NCBI GenBank assembly: GCA_009930275.1
Contig: RZYP01000010.1
Span: 1-42,546, forward strand
Length of the DNA stretch: 42,546 nucleotides
DNA from: Negativicutes bacterium
GTDB lineage: Bacteria > Bacillota_C > Negativicutes > Acidaminococcales > Acidaminococcaceae
Direction of reading: 5' to 3'
Shown: piece after piece, positions 7,475-16,170 of the stretch
How positions within the stretch are numbered: position 1 is the first letter of the stretch
How the letters are laid out: each line of letters starts with the position of its first letter
The notes under the pieces: model-generated
Databases searched by the model: none
What the model was told of the DNA's origin: nothing
The model's input: the letters and a program-made list of their open reading frames with translations, nothing else
Program-made: the position numbers and the translations under genes

Positions 7475-8537
7475 TTTTCAAAATCTTCCTTAATGCTTTA
7501 ATCAATAACTTATTTTCAGTTTTTTTCCTTACGGCAATCCGAAAATAATTATCACCAAGATTGCGATAGTTAGCACATTCTCTTATGAGAAACCCTTCTT
7601 TCCTCAACTTTGCAGGTAGCTTTGCAACCTGCACTAAAGAAAAGAAAATATAATTAGCCTTTGAGCCATAAATTTTGGCATTTAGCTTTGTGAGATTTTC
7701 AATCAGATATGCGCGTTCTGTTCGAATATATTCTTTGGTTTTTTCTAAATATTGCCTGTCCTGCAGCGCTGCAATACCTGCCGCCTGGGCCAGAGTCGAA
7801 ACATTCCAATCCTGCCCACTTTCACGGCATGCGTCAATGATTGAGGCATTATTGGTAAGACAGTACCCCAGCCTTACTCCCGGCATAGCATATATTTTAG
7901 TGAAAGCACCCAGCACAATCAGGTTATCATAAGCGCTAAGATACTCGACAACCGAAAAATCTTTTTCTTCATCGACAAAATCCATGAAACATTCATCAAT
8001 TAAAATTTTTGTGCCGACATTATGACATTTTTCAATTATCTTCAACAGCATGGTTCTGGTAGTCAATTGGCCTGTAGGATTATTGGGGTTGCAGATGACG
8101 ACAAAGTCGAGGCCTGCCGTAATTCTTTCTAAATAATCGTCCTGAATGCAAAAATCATGTTCTTCGGACAAATTATAGAATTCAATGTTGCAATCAACAG
8201 TTAGCAAGGCTTTTTCATAATCCGAAAAAGTTGGCGCCAGTAACAAAGCCCTTTTTGGCTTTAAAGCCAGTGCTAATCTGAACAAGACATCAGCCGCGCC
8301 ATTACCGACAAAAATGCTTTCCTGACTTACAGAATGATGCAAAGCAATCTTCTCTACCAGCCTTCGGCAAAATGTATCCGGATAATTAAGACAATCTTGA
8401 ATAGAACCACGCAAGGCCTTCCTTACCCCTACCGGCATACCCAAGGGATTTATATTTGCCGAAAAATCAATTGCATTCTTACCGTATTCATTTGCCGTTT
8501 CGGAGTAAATATCTCCCCCGTGCGAATATCTATACAT
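7449..8537 (-). CDS. cobD: L-threonine-O-3-phosphate decarboxylase (CobD)
   Basis: A PLP fold-type I enzyme related to histidinol-phosphate aminotransferase that decarboxylates L-threonine phosphate to (R)-1-amino-2-propanol phosphate, the linker to the nucleotide loop. Visible features, with two to three residues subtracted for the start used here, are a YSHGGDIYSE opening, YPDTFCRRL, GNGAADVLFR, CNPNNPTGQ, the PLP-contacting Asp in LIDECFMDF, and the Schiff-base Lys in GAFTKIYAMPGVRLGY. I place the start at ATG 8537, which has AAGGA about 10 bases upstream; the in-frame ATG at 8546 abuts that site and is less likely. Its last 26 bases overlap the ApgM-like gene. It starts 12 bases after the cbiB stop. 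Confidence 0.93.
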   Translation of the reverse strand: MYRYSHGGDIYSETANEYGKNAIDFSANINPLGMPVGVRKALRGSIQDCLNYPDTFCRRLVEKIALHHSVSQESIFVGNGAADVLFRLALALKPKRALLLAPTFSDYEKALLTVDCNIEFYNLSEEHDFCIQDDYLERITAGLDFVVICNPNNPTGQLTTRTMLLKIIEKCHNVGTKILIDECFMDFVDEEKDFSVVEYLSAYDNLIVLGAFTKIYAMPGVRLGYCLTNNASIIDACRESGQDWNVSTLAQAAGIAALQDRQYLEKTKEYIRTERAYLIENLTKLNAKIYGSKANYIFFSLVQVAKLPAKLRKEGFLIRECANYRNLGDNYFRIAVRKKTENKLLIKALRKILKNENTVSSY

Positions 8538-8549
8538 AATTACCATTCC

Positions 8550-9509
8550 TTAAAAAATAATTAACAACTTAAACAAAGAAAATACTGTTACAGCCAAAAT
8601 CGATGTCAAATACATCAAGTTATTGGCTTTCTTGATGTCCTCCGGGCTAACTTCACGCAGCGCATCACCGATAGTTGCCTTTGGAACAAATTTTCCGAAA
8701 TAAAAATGTCCGCCACCCAGCTGAATATTCAAAGCCCCTGCGCATACTGACTCAGTTTGTGCGGAATTAGGACTAAGATGGTTATATCTATCTCGCCAAA
8801 AAATACTCTTTGCTTTCCTATAATCATAATCTAAAAAATAGCTGGCAATAATCATGAAAAGAGCAGTTAAACGAGCCGGAACATAATTAAATATATCATC
8901 TAATTTAGCCGCACACCTACCAAAATACAGATAACTTTCATTCTTATATCCTACCATGGAATCCATAGTGTTAATTGCTTTATAAAGAAATGCCAAGGGC
9001 GCCCCTCCCAAAAACATATAAAACATCGGCGCAACTATGCCATCCGTAGCATTTTCTGCTACAGTTTCAATGGCTCCCTTTGCCACTTCATCCGGTGTTA
9101 GTTCCTGTGTATCTCTGCCAACGATCCAGGACAATTGGGTTCTGGCGCCCACTATGTCGCCTTCAACCAGTTTTTTATAAACCTTCATGCTTTCTTCCTG
9201 CAAGCATTTTGTTGCGAAAATCTGGTAAAACATAAAAGTTTCCAAGGCAATTTTCAATAAAGGGTTAACTTTGCCGGCCAAGTACAGAAATAAATATGGC
9301 AAGCAAAAAGATAAGGCCGCCACTATTATTACGAGCATAGCACCACTTATCAGAAGCATGCTGTCTTTCCTGCCAAAAAGTCTTCTTAAATTTTTTTCAA
9401 AAAAAGAAATCATATTTCCTATCAGGCATATTGGATGCGGTAACCACTTGGGATCACCAAAAATCAAATCAAGGATAAAGCCTGCTATAATTGCCATTAC
9501 CGTCATCAT
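8550..9509 (-). CDS. cbiB: Adenosylcobinamide-phosphate synthase (CbiB)
   Basis: A 319-residue integral membrane protein that attaches aminopropanol phosphate to adenosylcobyric acid. The family signature DLIFGDPKWLPHPICLIG is near residues 14-31, followed by several hydrophobic helices, the conserved ETVAENATDGIVAP stretch near 148-161 and the NTMDSMVGYKNE stretch near residue 188. GGAGTG precedes the start. In the operon it stands between cbiA and cobD; CobD makes the substrate that CbiB attaches. Confidence 0.95.
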   Translation of the reverse strand: MMTVMAIIAGFILDLIFGDPKWLPHPICLIGNMISFFEKNLRRLFGRKDSMLLISGAMLVIIVAALSFCLPYLFLYLAGKVNPLLKIALETFMFYQIFATKCLQEESMKVYKKLVEGDIVGARTQLSWIVGRDTQELTPDEVAKGAIETVAENATDGIVAPMFYMFLGGAPLAFLYKAINTMDSMVGYKNESYLYFGRCAAKLDDIFNYVPARLTALFMIIASYFLDYDYRKAKSIFWRDRYNHLSPNSAQTESVCAGALNIQLGGGHFYFGKFVPKATIGDALREVSPEDIKKANNLMYLTSILAVTVFSLFKLLIIF

Positions 9510-9538
9510 AAACTTATGACACTCCTAAAAAATCGTAT

Positions 9539-10897
9539 CTATTCACCACTAGTGTTCTTACAAGCGCGAATGAAATTCGCCGCAAAATTCGGATTTCCCC
9601 ACAAGTGCATATGGGGGTAGCCGGCGCAGAGACTGTCATCGGCGTTAATGCATTCCCATTGTGCATTGCTTGAAGCTTTTTTAGCTACAAAACTGTTGCC
9701 GTTGGAAGTACTATCAGAATAGTGGAATTCATGAGCATTAATTTTTTCGCCGGTTTTTGCCAGCATATTGTCCTTACGTGACTCCAAGGTAATATAACCA
9801 AAACGCTTCAGCTTCTTTGTCATCTGTACTTCGCCCTTGATAGCGCCAACCCATGGCCAGCTTGTTCCTTCCTTATCAGTGTACCTTTCCAAAAGATACA
9901 TAAAGCCACCACATTCGGCAATGCAGGGCTTTTTCTTTAAAATAAACTTTTTGATGCTTTCAAGCATAGTTGTATTTTTTGCAAGTTGTTCAGCATATAA
10001 TTCGGGATAGCCGCCGCCAAGGATCAGACCGTCGCAAGGTGGAATCTGTTTATCAGCCAGAGGGCTGAAAGGTATTAGTTCCGCCCCCATTTCTATCAAT
10101 ATGTCCAGTGAATCCTGATAATAAAAACAAAAGGCTTTGTCTTGTGCTATAGCAATACGAACCTTTGCGACTTTTTCTATTTTAGGCTCCGTGCAAGATA
10201 GTACGGGAGCTTCTTTTGCCATTTCAATAATAGCAGCAATGTCAATTGTTGCTGCTGCCTGTTCCGCCAACCTGTTTATAATTGCCTGCAAATTATTAAT
10301 TTCTTCAGCAGTAATAAGTCCAAGATGACGGCTTTCAAAGCCACAGTCTTCCATAGAAGGCATATAACCCAGTAGTTTTATGCCGGTTTCTTTCTCTATA
10401 GCAGCTTTATAGTAAAGATATGTCATCTGGCTAACGTTATTAAGGATAACACCCCTAATATTACTGTCTTCCCTGAAATTTTTAAATCCATTTATTAATG
10501 CTGCCAAGGAAAAAGACGCGCCTTTAGCAGATACTGTCATAATAACAGGTGTACCCGTTAATTTTGCTAACGCATAGGCACTTCCTTCAGTTGTAGTACC
10601 TACACCGTCATAAAAACCCATAACACCTTCCAAAACTGCCACATCACTGTTTTGGGTATTTTTAGCCAGCAAATAGCGACAAGTATTCACACCCAACATG
10701 AAAATGTCGAGATTGCGCGACTTTGCGCCAACCACTCTGCTGTGAAACATTGGATCAATATAATCAGGACCGGCTTTAAAAGCAGCAGGATTTAAGCCCT
10801 GATTTAACAAGGCTTTCAATATAGCACAGGTTATCGTTGTCTTTCCAGAGCCACTATTCGGCGCTGTAATCATAAAGCGTGGAACATACGAATCCAT
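9539..10897 (-). CDS. cbiA: Cobyrinate a,c-diamide synthase (CbiA)
   Basis: A 452-residue glutamine-dependent amidotransferase that amidates the a and c side chains of cobyrinate. The N-terminal P-loop reads TAPNSGSGKTT (residues 11-21), with AFKAGPDYIDPMFH near 39-52 and LEGVMGFYDG near 89-98. The C-terminal glutaminase domain has LILGGGYPELYAE and nucleophile Cys329 in CIAECGGFMYL; a His-containing GYPHMHLWGN lies near the end. The start chosen is ATG 10897, seven bases behind AGGAG; an upstream in-frame codon at 10930 would overlap cbiET by 32 bases. The start lies 1 base beyond the cbiET stop codon. Confidence 0.96.
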   Translation of the reverse strand: MDSYVPRFMITAPNSGSGKTTITCAILKALLNQGLNPAAFKAGPDYIDPMFHSRVVGAKSRNLDIFMLGVNTCRYLLAKNTQNSDVAVLEGVMGFYDGVGTTTEGSAYALAKLTGTPVIMTVSAKGASFSLAALINGFKNFREDSNIRGVILNNVSQMTYLYYKAAIEKETGIKLLGYMPSMEDCGFESRHLGLITAEEINNLQAIINRLAEQAAATIDIAAIIEMAKEAPVLSCTEPKIEKVAKVRIAIAQDKAFCFYYQDSLDILIEMGAELIPFSPLADKQIPPCDGLILGGGYPELYAEQLAKNTTMLESIKKFILKKKPCIAECGGFMYLLERYTDKEGTSWPWVGAIKGEVQMTKKLKRFGYITLESRKDNMLAKTGEKINAHEFHYSDSTSNGNSFVAKKASSNAQWECINADDSLCAGYPHMHLWGNPNFAANFIRACKNTSGE

Positions 10898-10898
10898 C

Positions 10899-12116
10899 TT
10901 ATGCTCCTTTCCTGATAGCTGTAATAACATATACGGGATTTTGCGCCTTCATCAAATTGTATTGTCCTATTTTTTCAGATCTTGCAGCAAACGCGTTGAC
11001 AACCTCAAGTGAATACTCCGTTCGGTTCTTGTAATAATCCAGAACAGAAGCCAGCGTTTCAAGCGTTATTGCATTAATTACTATCCTCGCGTCTACATTT
11101 TTAATATAAATCGTGTCTAACATTGAATGAAGGTTTCCGCCACTGCCGCCAATAAAAACGCTGTTTGGCGCAGGCATCAATTTAATTTCTTCCGAGGCCT
11201 CCCCTTCAACAATCTCTAAATTACTAACATTGAATCTGTTTTTATTAATTTTAATTAATTCAATAGCTTCAGGATTACGTTCAAATGCCCAAACCTTGCC
11301 ATTGCGTACCAATAAAGCAAGCTCTACTGAAACAGAACCGGTTCCGGCTCCTATATCATAAACAATATCTGTATCAAAGGGTGCAAGCTTAGATAAAGAT
11401 ATCGCACGAATTTCTTGTTTTGTCATTGGTACTTTACTGCGAATAAAAGCTTCATCAGGTAAGCCGTGCACTCTACGTGAGAAGTCACTATTAGCATTAT
11501 TATTTATAATCATCATTACAGATAATGACAAAAACGACATGCTGCAAATTTCTTTAGCTAAGCCTTTTGTAATTTTTTCTTCGGAATAGGATAAGTATTC
11601 ACCAACATAGACCAAGCAATCGCCTAAACCGTGTTTACAAAGCTCCTTGCATAAAACCGATGGCGAATTTTCTCCTCCGGTAAGGGAAAAAACCTTTTTA
11701 TTCTGAGATACTGCTGCAACAATATTATTATTACGGCCGTGCATACTAATAATCTTAGCGTCATCCCAAGACATATTTAATGCCTGTGCAAAATAAACCA
11801 ATGAACTTATACCACAATAGCGTTTTACATCACAATTTTCCAATTTATCCGTAATTATTTTCGCCAAGCTAAAGAAACCAACGTCTCCTGAAACCAATAT
11901 ACCAACAGTATTATCCAGGGGATCAAGTTGCTGAATTATTTCCAATATTTTTGATGTGCTGAATGTTTCGTAAACCATTTTTTCAGGCTTGGCGTAAGCT
12001 GCCAACATCCTTCCGTCGCCAATTAAAACATTGCTTTCATCAATTGCTGAAGCTGCTTCTTTTGTCAACAAATCTGGATTGCCAGGTCCAATGCCAATTA
12101 TATTTATTTTTAGCAA
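10899..12116 (-). CDS. cbiET: Fused cobalt-precorrin-7 C5-methyltransferase / cobalt-precorrin-6B C15-methyltransferase (CbiET)
   Basis: A 405-residue fusion. Residues 1-205 are a CbiE-type tetrapyrrole methylase (IIGIGPGNPDLLT at 6-18, VSGDVGFFS near 75-83, GISSLVYFA near 102-110). Residues about 215-405 are the CbiT domain, opening with DEAFIRSKVPMTKQEIRA and carrying the SAM-binding motif VYDIGAGTGSVSVELA near 252-267. Together they methylate C-5 and C-15 and decarboxylate the acetate side chain at C-12. Separate cbiE and cbiT genes occur in many anaerobes; the fusion corresponds to CobL of the aerobic route and is also common. The start overlaps the cbiJ stop by 7 bases. Confidence 0.95.
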   Translation of the reverse strand: MLKINIIGIGPGNPDLLTKEAASAIDESNVLIGDGRMLAAYAKPEKMVYETFSTSKILEIIQQLDPLDNTVGILVSGDVGFFSLAKIITDKLENCDVKRYCGISSLVYFAQALNMSWDDAKIISMHGRNNNIVAAVSQNKKVFSLTGGENSPSVLCKELCKHGLGDCLVYVGEYLSYSEEKITKGLAKEICSMSFLSLSVMMIINNNANSDFSRRVHGLPDEAFIRSKVPMTKQEIRAISLSKLAPFDTDIVYDIGAGTGSVSVELALLVRNGKVWAFERNPEAIELIKINKNRFNVSNLEIVEGEASEEIKLMPAPNSVFIGGSGGNLHSMLDTIYIKNVDARIVINAITLETLASVLDYYKNRTEYSLEVVNAFAARSEKIGQYNLMKAQNPVYVITAIRKGA

Positions 12117-12907
12117 TTGACTTCCTCCCCCGCGATAAACTTACTTTTATTGCACAGTTTATTGATTTCTGCCAATACCTTGGCAAAAGCGTTGCCACAT
12201 TCAGGTTCACGCTTTATCACAACAAGCTTTGCTCCTGCTGCGGTCGCGGCCTCTTTCTTTGCCTCAAAACCACCGGCGCTGCCGGATTCTTTAGTTATTA
12301 CATAACTAGCCTGAGCGTCTCCGAACATTGCCGTATTTAGTTCCTTGGAAAAAGGACCTTGCATACATATTATATTGCTCGGTCGGTAACCTAATGCAAT
12401 TGCTTTTTCCAACGAATTCATCATCGGCAGAATTCTTAATGTTATTCTCTTCTGATAATCCGAGACTTTTGTGAAAAAATCAAGGGCATTGCTCCCTGTG
12501 GTTAAAAATATATTTCCTTGGACTTCGTTAAGAAACGCAACTGCATCTTGATAAGATTCAACTTTAATACAGTCATCTGTCTTAATTTCTGGGCGAAGAA
12601 GACGCAAATACCGGCAATTAGCTGCATCACAGGCCGTTTTAACTGTTTTAGTCACTACAACTGCATACGGATGAGTAGCGTCAATAACGCAATCAGGCTT
12701 ATTGGCACTAATAAAATCTTCCATAGCAGCAAGATTCATCCGCCCAACCAAAACTTTTAAATTACACTGCGGATCAATAATTTCCGCCCCATATTCAGTT
12801 GCAACCGATGCAATAATGTCGACTTCGGCGCCAGCCAATGCCTTAATAAGTCTTCTTCCTTCGCTTGTACCGGCAATCAGCCAGATGAGCGGTTTCTTCT
12901 TGTCCAT
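12110..12907 (-). CDS. cbiJ: Cobalt-precorrin-6A reductase (CbiJ)
   Basis: A 265-residue NAD(P)H-dependent reductase of the CobK/CbiJ family that reduces the C18-C19 double bond of cobalt-precorrin-6A. Hallmarks are the N-terminal WLIAGTSEGRRL segment (residues 9-20), VIDATHPYAVVVTKT (about 75-89), CRYLRLLRPE, LTTGSNALDFF and the late TKESGSAGGFEAKKEAA stretch. The start codon ATG 12907 overlaps the last base of the cbiH frame, indicating translational coupling. Confidence 0.94.
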   Translation of the reverse strand: MDKKKPLIWLIAGTSEGRRLIKALAGAEVDIIASVATEYGAEIIDPQCNLKVLVGRMNLAAMEDFISANKPDCVIDATHPYAVVVTKTVKTACDAANCRYLRLLRPEIKTDDCIKVESYQDAVAFLNEVQGNIFLTTGSNALDFFTKVSDYQKRITLRILPMMNSLEKAIALGYRPSNIICMQGPFSKELNTAMFGDAQASYVITKESGSAGGFEAKKEAATAAGAKLVVIKREPECGNAFAKVLAEINKLCNKSKFIAGEEVNC

Positions 12908-13635
12908 CAGATTCTATAACCCCTCGGTGTAACCATTTTATTACCAATCACTTCGGTTTGAGAATTGCCGATTATAACGGTTGAAAACATATCTACCTGT
13001 GCGTCTCGTAATTCTGCCAAAGTCATTATTTCATATTCTTCACCATCACGTCCGATATTTCTAACGATACCGGCAGGTACGTCAGCACGTTGATTGTTCA
13101 ACATTATATCACATGCTTTTTGTAAGTAGTCATGACGTTTGAAACTTGACGGATTGTATAAGCAAATAACAAAGTCAGCTTTGGAAGCCATATCAAGTCG
13201 CTTCTCAATTTTTTCCCAAGGGGTCAAAAGGTCGCTAAGACTAATTAAAACAAAATCACTGATAAGCGGAGCGCCCAAGACAGCCGCACCGCTGCATGCT
13301 GCCGTGATTCCAGGGATTACTTCAACCTCAAGATCAGGGTAATCTGCGGCTACCTGATACATAATTCCAGCCATACCATAAACACCGGCATCCCCACTTG
13401 AGACCATTGCTACTGTTCTGCCTTTAAGAGCTTCTTCAATAGCAAGTTTACAGCGTTCAACTTCCTTGCGCATGCCTGTACTCAAAAATTCTTTATCTTT
13501 ATATTCATCCCTTATTAAATCAAGATATACATGATAGCCCGCTATTACATCACACGCAGAAAGCGTTTCTCTTGCTCTTTGCGTCATTTGCTCAATACCG
13601 CCCGGGCCCAGACCAACAACATAAACTTTTTTCAT
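12907..13635 (-). CDS. cbiH: Cobalt-precorrin-3 C17-methyltransferase (CbiH)
   Basis: A 242-residue SAM-dependent tetrapyrrole methylase that methylates C-17 and drives ring contraction. Motifs are VYVVGLGPGG at the N-terminus, DVIAGYHVYLDLI, VSSGDAGVYGMAG near residue 80, GITAACSGAAVLGAPL near 112, and FVICLYNPSS. The start used is ATG 13635, about 9 bases after GGGATGG; an in-frame ATG at 13650 lies inside that site and is less likely. It follows cbiG by 20 bases. The ferredoxin extension seen in some CbiH proteins is absent. Confidence 0.94.
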   Translation of the reverse strand: MKKVYVVGLGPGGIEQMTQRARETLSACDVIAGYHVYLDLIRDEYKDKEFLSTGMRKEVERCKLAIEEALKGRTVAMVSSGDAGVYGMAGIMYQVAADYPDLEVEVIPGITAACSGAAVLGAPLISDFVLISLSDLLTPWEKIEKRLDMASKADFVICLYNPSSFKRHDYLQKACDIMLNNQRADVPAGIVRNIGRDGEEYEIMTLAELRDAQVDMFSTVIIGNSQTEVIGNKMVTPRGYRI

Positions 13636-13655
13636 CACATTGTACACCATCCCTA

Positions 13656-14699
13656 TTATACTTTAAAATTGGCATGCCATTCCTTTTTCGCAATTGCCAA
13701 AGTTACACCGTTTAAACTTGTTTTCGGCAGTACTATGCTGCCGCCTTCGCTGATGGCAACAGCAGCGCGCTCACAAACGTTACTAACGCCAACAACAGAT
13801 TTTACAAAATCTGATGAAGTGAACTCTCCGCTCTGCTGCTCAAGCTCTTCAGAAGTGAAAAATTTAATTGGCAGATGATATTTATCAGAAAAAGCAAGTA
13901 ATCCCTGTTCATCTTTTTTCAAATCAACAGACGATATACCCACTATTGCCTTTAGGCTAATATTCATTTCCGCAAGTTTTGCAAATACCAGTTCTTCTAT
14001 TAATTCCATCGCTATGCCGCGTCTGCAGCCAATACCCATGTAAAATGTTTTCGGCAGCAAATTTAAAGTTATGGGAAAAGGCTTGTTGTCACAGTTTTCA
14101 TCAATCACCAGTCCCACCCTGCTTTTTCGATTTATCGCTATATTGTGCGGCACTTCTCCATATATAGGATATTTACTGATAAGGCCGACAGTCTCACCAT
14201 CAACTAAAGCGGATGATACCTCCTTAGCCGCAAACATACTGGAAATATAGACATTATTTTTGGTTGCCCATTCATCGACCGCAAATAACCCATTAATATC
14301 GGTAGCTGTCGTTATAACAGGTTGAGCCTCAATTGCTTCGGCTATCTTGCGTGCTATTTCGTTTGCGCCGCCAATATGGCCTGACAACAACGGGATAACA
14401 TATCTACCTCGTTCATCGATAGCAATCACTGCCGGATCAAGCATTTTATTTTTAACATAAGGAGCAATTGCTCTGACGGCTATACCACAGGAACCAATAT
14501 ATACTATCACCTGATTGTCTTGAAAAGCCTGTCTCGCAGACTGAACACAGCCGCCGCTTATTTTCAGAGAACTATCTTCTTCTGCAAATTTTACCGTAGT
14601 ATATGCTTCAGCTATATAAGACAACGATTGCAAACAATTTCTTACAAGCAAACTAAGGCGTGCACCTCTTCGCGTATAAGAAAAAACTATCGCTTTCAT
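13656..14699 (-). CDS. cbiG: Cobalt-precorrin-5A hydrolase (CbiG)
   Basis: A 347-residue protein that opens the delta-lactone of cobalt-precorrin-5A and releases acetaldehyde, a step specific to the oxygen-independent pathway. The conserved central segment is visible: GSCGIAVRAIAPYVKNK near residues 69-85, DPAVIAIDERGRYVIPLLSG near 88-107, HIGGANEIARKIA, and ITTATDINGLFAVDEWA. The C-terminal domain opens with YMGIGCRRGIA. Presence of cbiG and cbiD marks the anaerobic route. It overlaps the end of cbiF by 4 bases. Confidence 0.95.
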   Translation of the reverse strand: MKAIVFSYTRRGARLSLLVRNCLQSLSYIAEAYTTVKFAEEDSSLKISGGCVQSARQAFQDNQVIVYIGSCGIAVRAIAPYVKNKMLDPAVIAIDERGRYVIPLLSGHIGGANEIARKIAEAIEAQPVITTATDINGLFAVDEWATKNNVYISSMFAAKEVSSALVDGETVGLISKYPIYGEVPHNIAINRKSRVGLVIDENCDNKPFPITLNLLPKTFYMGIGCRRGIAMELIEELVFAKLAEMNISLKAIVGISSVDLKKDEQGLLAFSDKYHLPIKFFTSEELEQQSGEFTSSDFVKSVVGVSNVCERAAVAISEGGSIVLPKTSLNGVTLAIAKKEWHANFKV

Positions 14700-15469
14700 T
14701 TTTCTCCCTCTTTCGAAACAGAGGCTTCTCTAAATCCATGTGAAAAGCTGGGGTTGTAGAGTTCAGAGCGGTCGTAAGTATCCCCCAAAAAACCGCCTAC
14801 AGTTATAAGAGCTAAGTTGCTGATATTATTATCTTTTGCCGCAGCAGCCAAAGTAGCTACGGTACAATGAACAACCTTCTCATCAGGCCAGGAAGCCTTA
14901 TAAACTATTGCAGCGGGTGTTTCTGGTGTATAACCACCTTCAATCAGCTCTTGCGAAAGTTTTTCAGTCATGCCGGAACTTAGGAAAATTACCATAGTTG
15001 CTCCATGTGCTGCATAATCCGCAATTTTTTGTCTATCCGGAACCGGTGTACGGCCTTCCATTCTTGTAATAATCACTGATTGGCTGACATTAGGCAATGT
15101 ATACTCAGCCTTTAGGGCAGCTGCAGCAGCGCAAAAAGAACTGACGCCCGGTACAACTTCGAAGTCCAAACCATGTTTTCTTAATATATCCATTTGTTCT
15201 CTGTGAGCCCCATAGACACTTGGATCGCCTGTGTGCAATCTGACAACAAGTTTGCCGGCTTTTGATGCAGGAACCATTGCTTCAATAACTTCTTCCAAAG
15301 TCATATGGGCACTATCCATAATCACGCATTCAGGTTTTGCATATTGCAAAAGCCCCGGATTAACTAAAGAACCAGCATAAATAATCAAGTCAGCCTTTTC
15401 CAACAAGTCTTTGCCTTTAACTGTAATAAGATCAACTGCTCCTGAACCTGCCCCAACGAAATAAATCAT
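14696..15469 (-). CDS. cbiF: Cobalt-precorrin-4 C11-methyltransferase (CbiF)
   Basis: A 257-residue SAM-dependent tetrapyrrole methylase. Motifs are YFVGAGSGAVDLITVKG at the start, IIYAGSLVNPGLL near 34-46, RLHTGDPSVYGAHREQMD near 77-94, VPGVSSFCAAAAAL and ITRMEGRTPVPD. The YGAHREQ and RTPVP elements separate CbiF from its paralogues. It overlaps cbiL by 4 bases at its start and cbiG by 4 bases at its end. Confidence 0.95.
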   Translation of the reverse strand: MIYFVGAGSGAVDLITVKGKDLLEKADLIIYAGSLVNPGLLQYAKPECVIMDSAHMTLEEVIEAMVPASKAGKLVVRLHTGDPSVYGAHREQMDILRKHGLDFEVVPGVSSFCAAAAALKAEYTLPNVSQSVIITRMEGRTPVPDRQKIADYAAHGATMVIFLSSGMTEKLSQELIEGGYTPETPAAIVYKASWPDEKVVHCTVATLAAAAKDNNISNLALITVGGFLGDTYDRSELYNPSFSHGFREASVSKEGEK

Positions 15470-16170
15470 GCTCTATCAAACTCCTTTTCTTTAACCAAAA
15501 TTATTGAAAAATAGCTGCTCTCGCTATCAATTTCCTTTAAGTTACGGTAAACTCTTTCGCCAGGCAAACCGCACCTTTCAACCATTGCCGCATTATTCAG
15601 CAATCCCCGAACTTCAAGCTCACTGCAAACCTTCATGATTTCGCTGCCGGATTTCATTAAAACCTTGTTGCCTGGTCTATCAATAAATTTCCAAGATTCT
15701 TTGTAACTGCCTGGCAAAATTATTAGTGGTTCTGATTGCTCACACAAAGAAACGTTCAACTTTGCCGCTACAGCGCAAAACGAAGTAACACCAGCGACCA
15801 GCTCAGCATCATATCCTGCCGCTAACACCAATTTGTGAACATATATGCAGGTTGCATAAACTGTAGGGCAGCCCAATGTTATGAATGCTACATCCTTGCC
15901 TTGGTCTAATCTCTCTATAATAGCGTTTGCACCAGTTTTGTGGGCTTCATCCAATGCCCTGGCGTCCTTTGTCATAGGCATATTAATCAGCAGCTGCTCT
16001 TTTTTATCAATATCGACTGCTTGCTTAATTATTTCTTTAGCCGTCATTTTTTCATTGTCGCCTTTCGGCATAGCAACAACTTCACATTCCTTCAAAAGTC
16101 GCACAGCCTTCAGTGTCAATAGTTCCGGGTCCCCAGGACCGATGCCGATGCAGTATAGTTTTCCTCTCAT
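15466..16170 (-). CDS. cbiL: Cobalt-precorrin-2 C20-methyltransferase (CbiL)
   Basis: A 234-residue SAM-dependent methylase acting on cobalt-precorrin-2, the first committed methylation after cobalt insertion. Motifs are LYCIGIGPGDPELLTLKAV (residues 5-23), FITLGCPTVYATCIYVHK near 96-113 and VAGVTSFCAVAAKLN near 125-139. The GCPTVYAT stretch has Cys where many relatives have Asp (GDP). It overlaps cbiD and cbiF by 4 bases each. Confidence 0.94.
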   Translation of the reverse strand: MRGKLYCIGIGPGDPELLTLKAVRLLKECEVVAMPKGDNEKMTAKEIIKQAVDIDKKEQLLINMPMTKDARALDEAHKTGANAIIERLDQGKDVAFITLGCPTVYATCIYVHKLVLAAGYDAELVAGVTSFCAVAAKLNVSLCEQSEPLIILPGSYKESWKFIDRPGNKVLMKSGSEIMKVCSELEVRGLLNNAAMVERCGLPGERVYRNLKEIDSESSYFSIILVKEKEFDRA

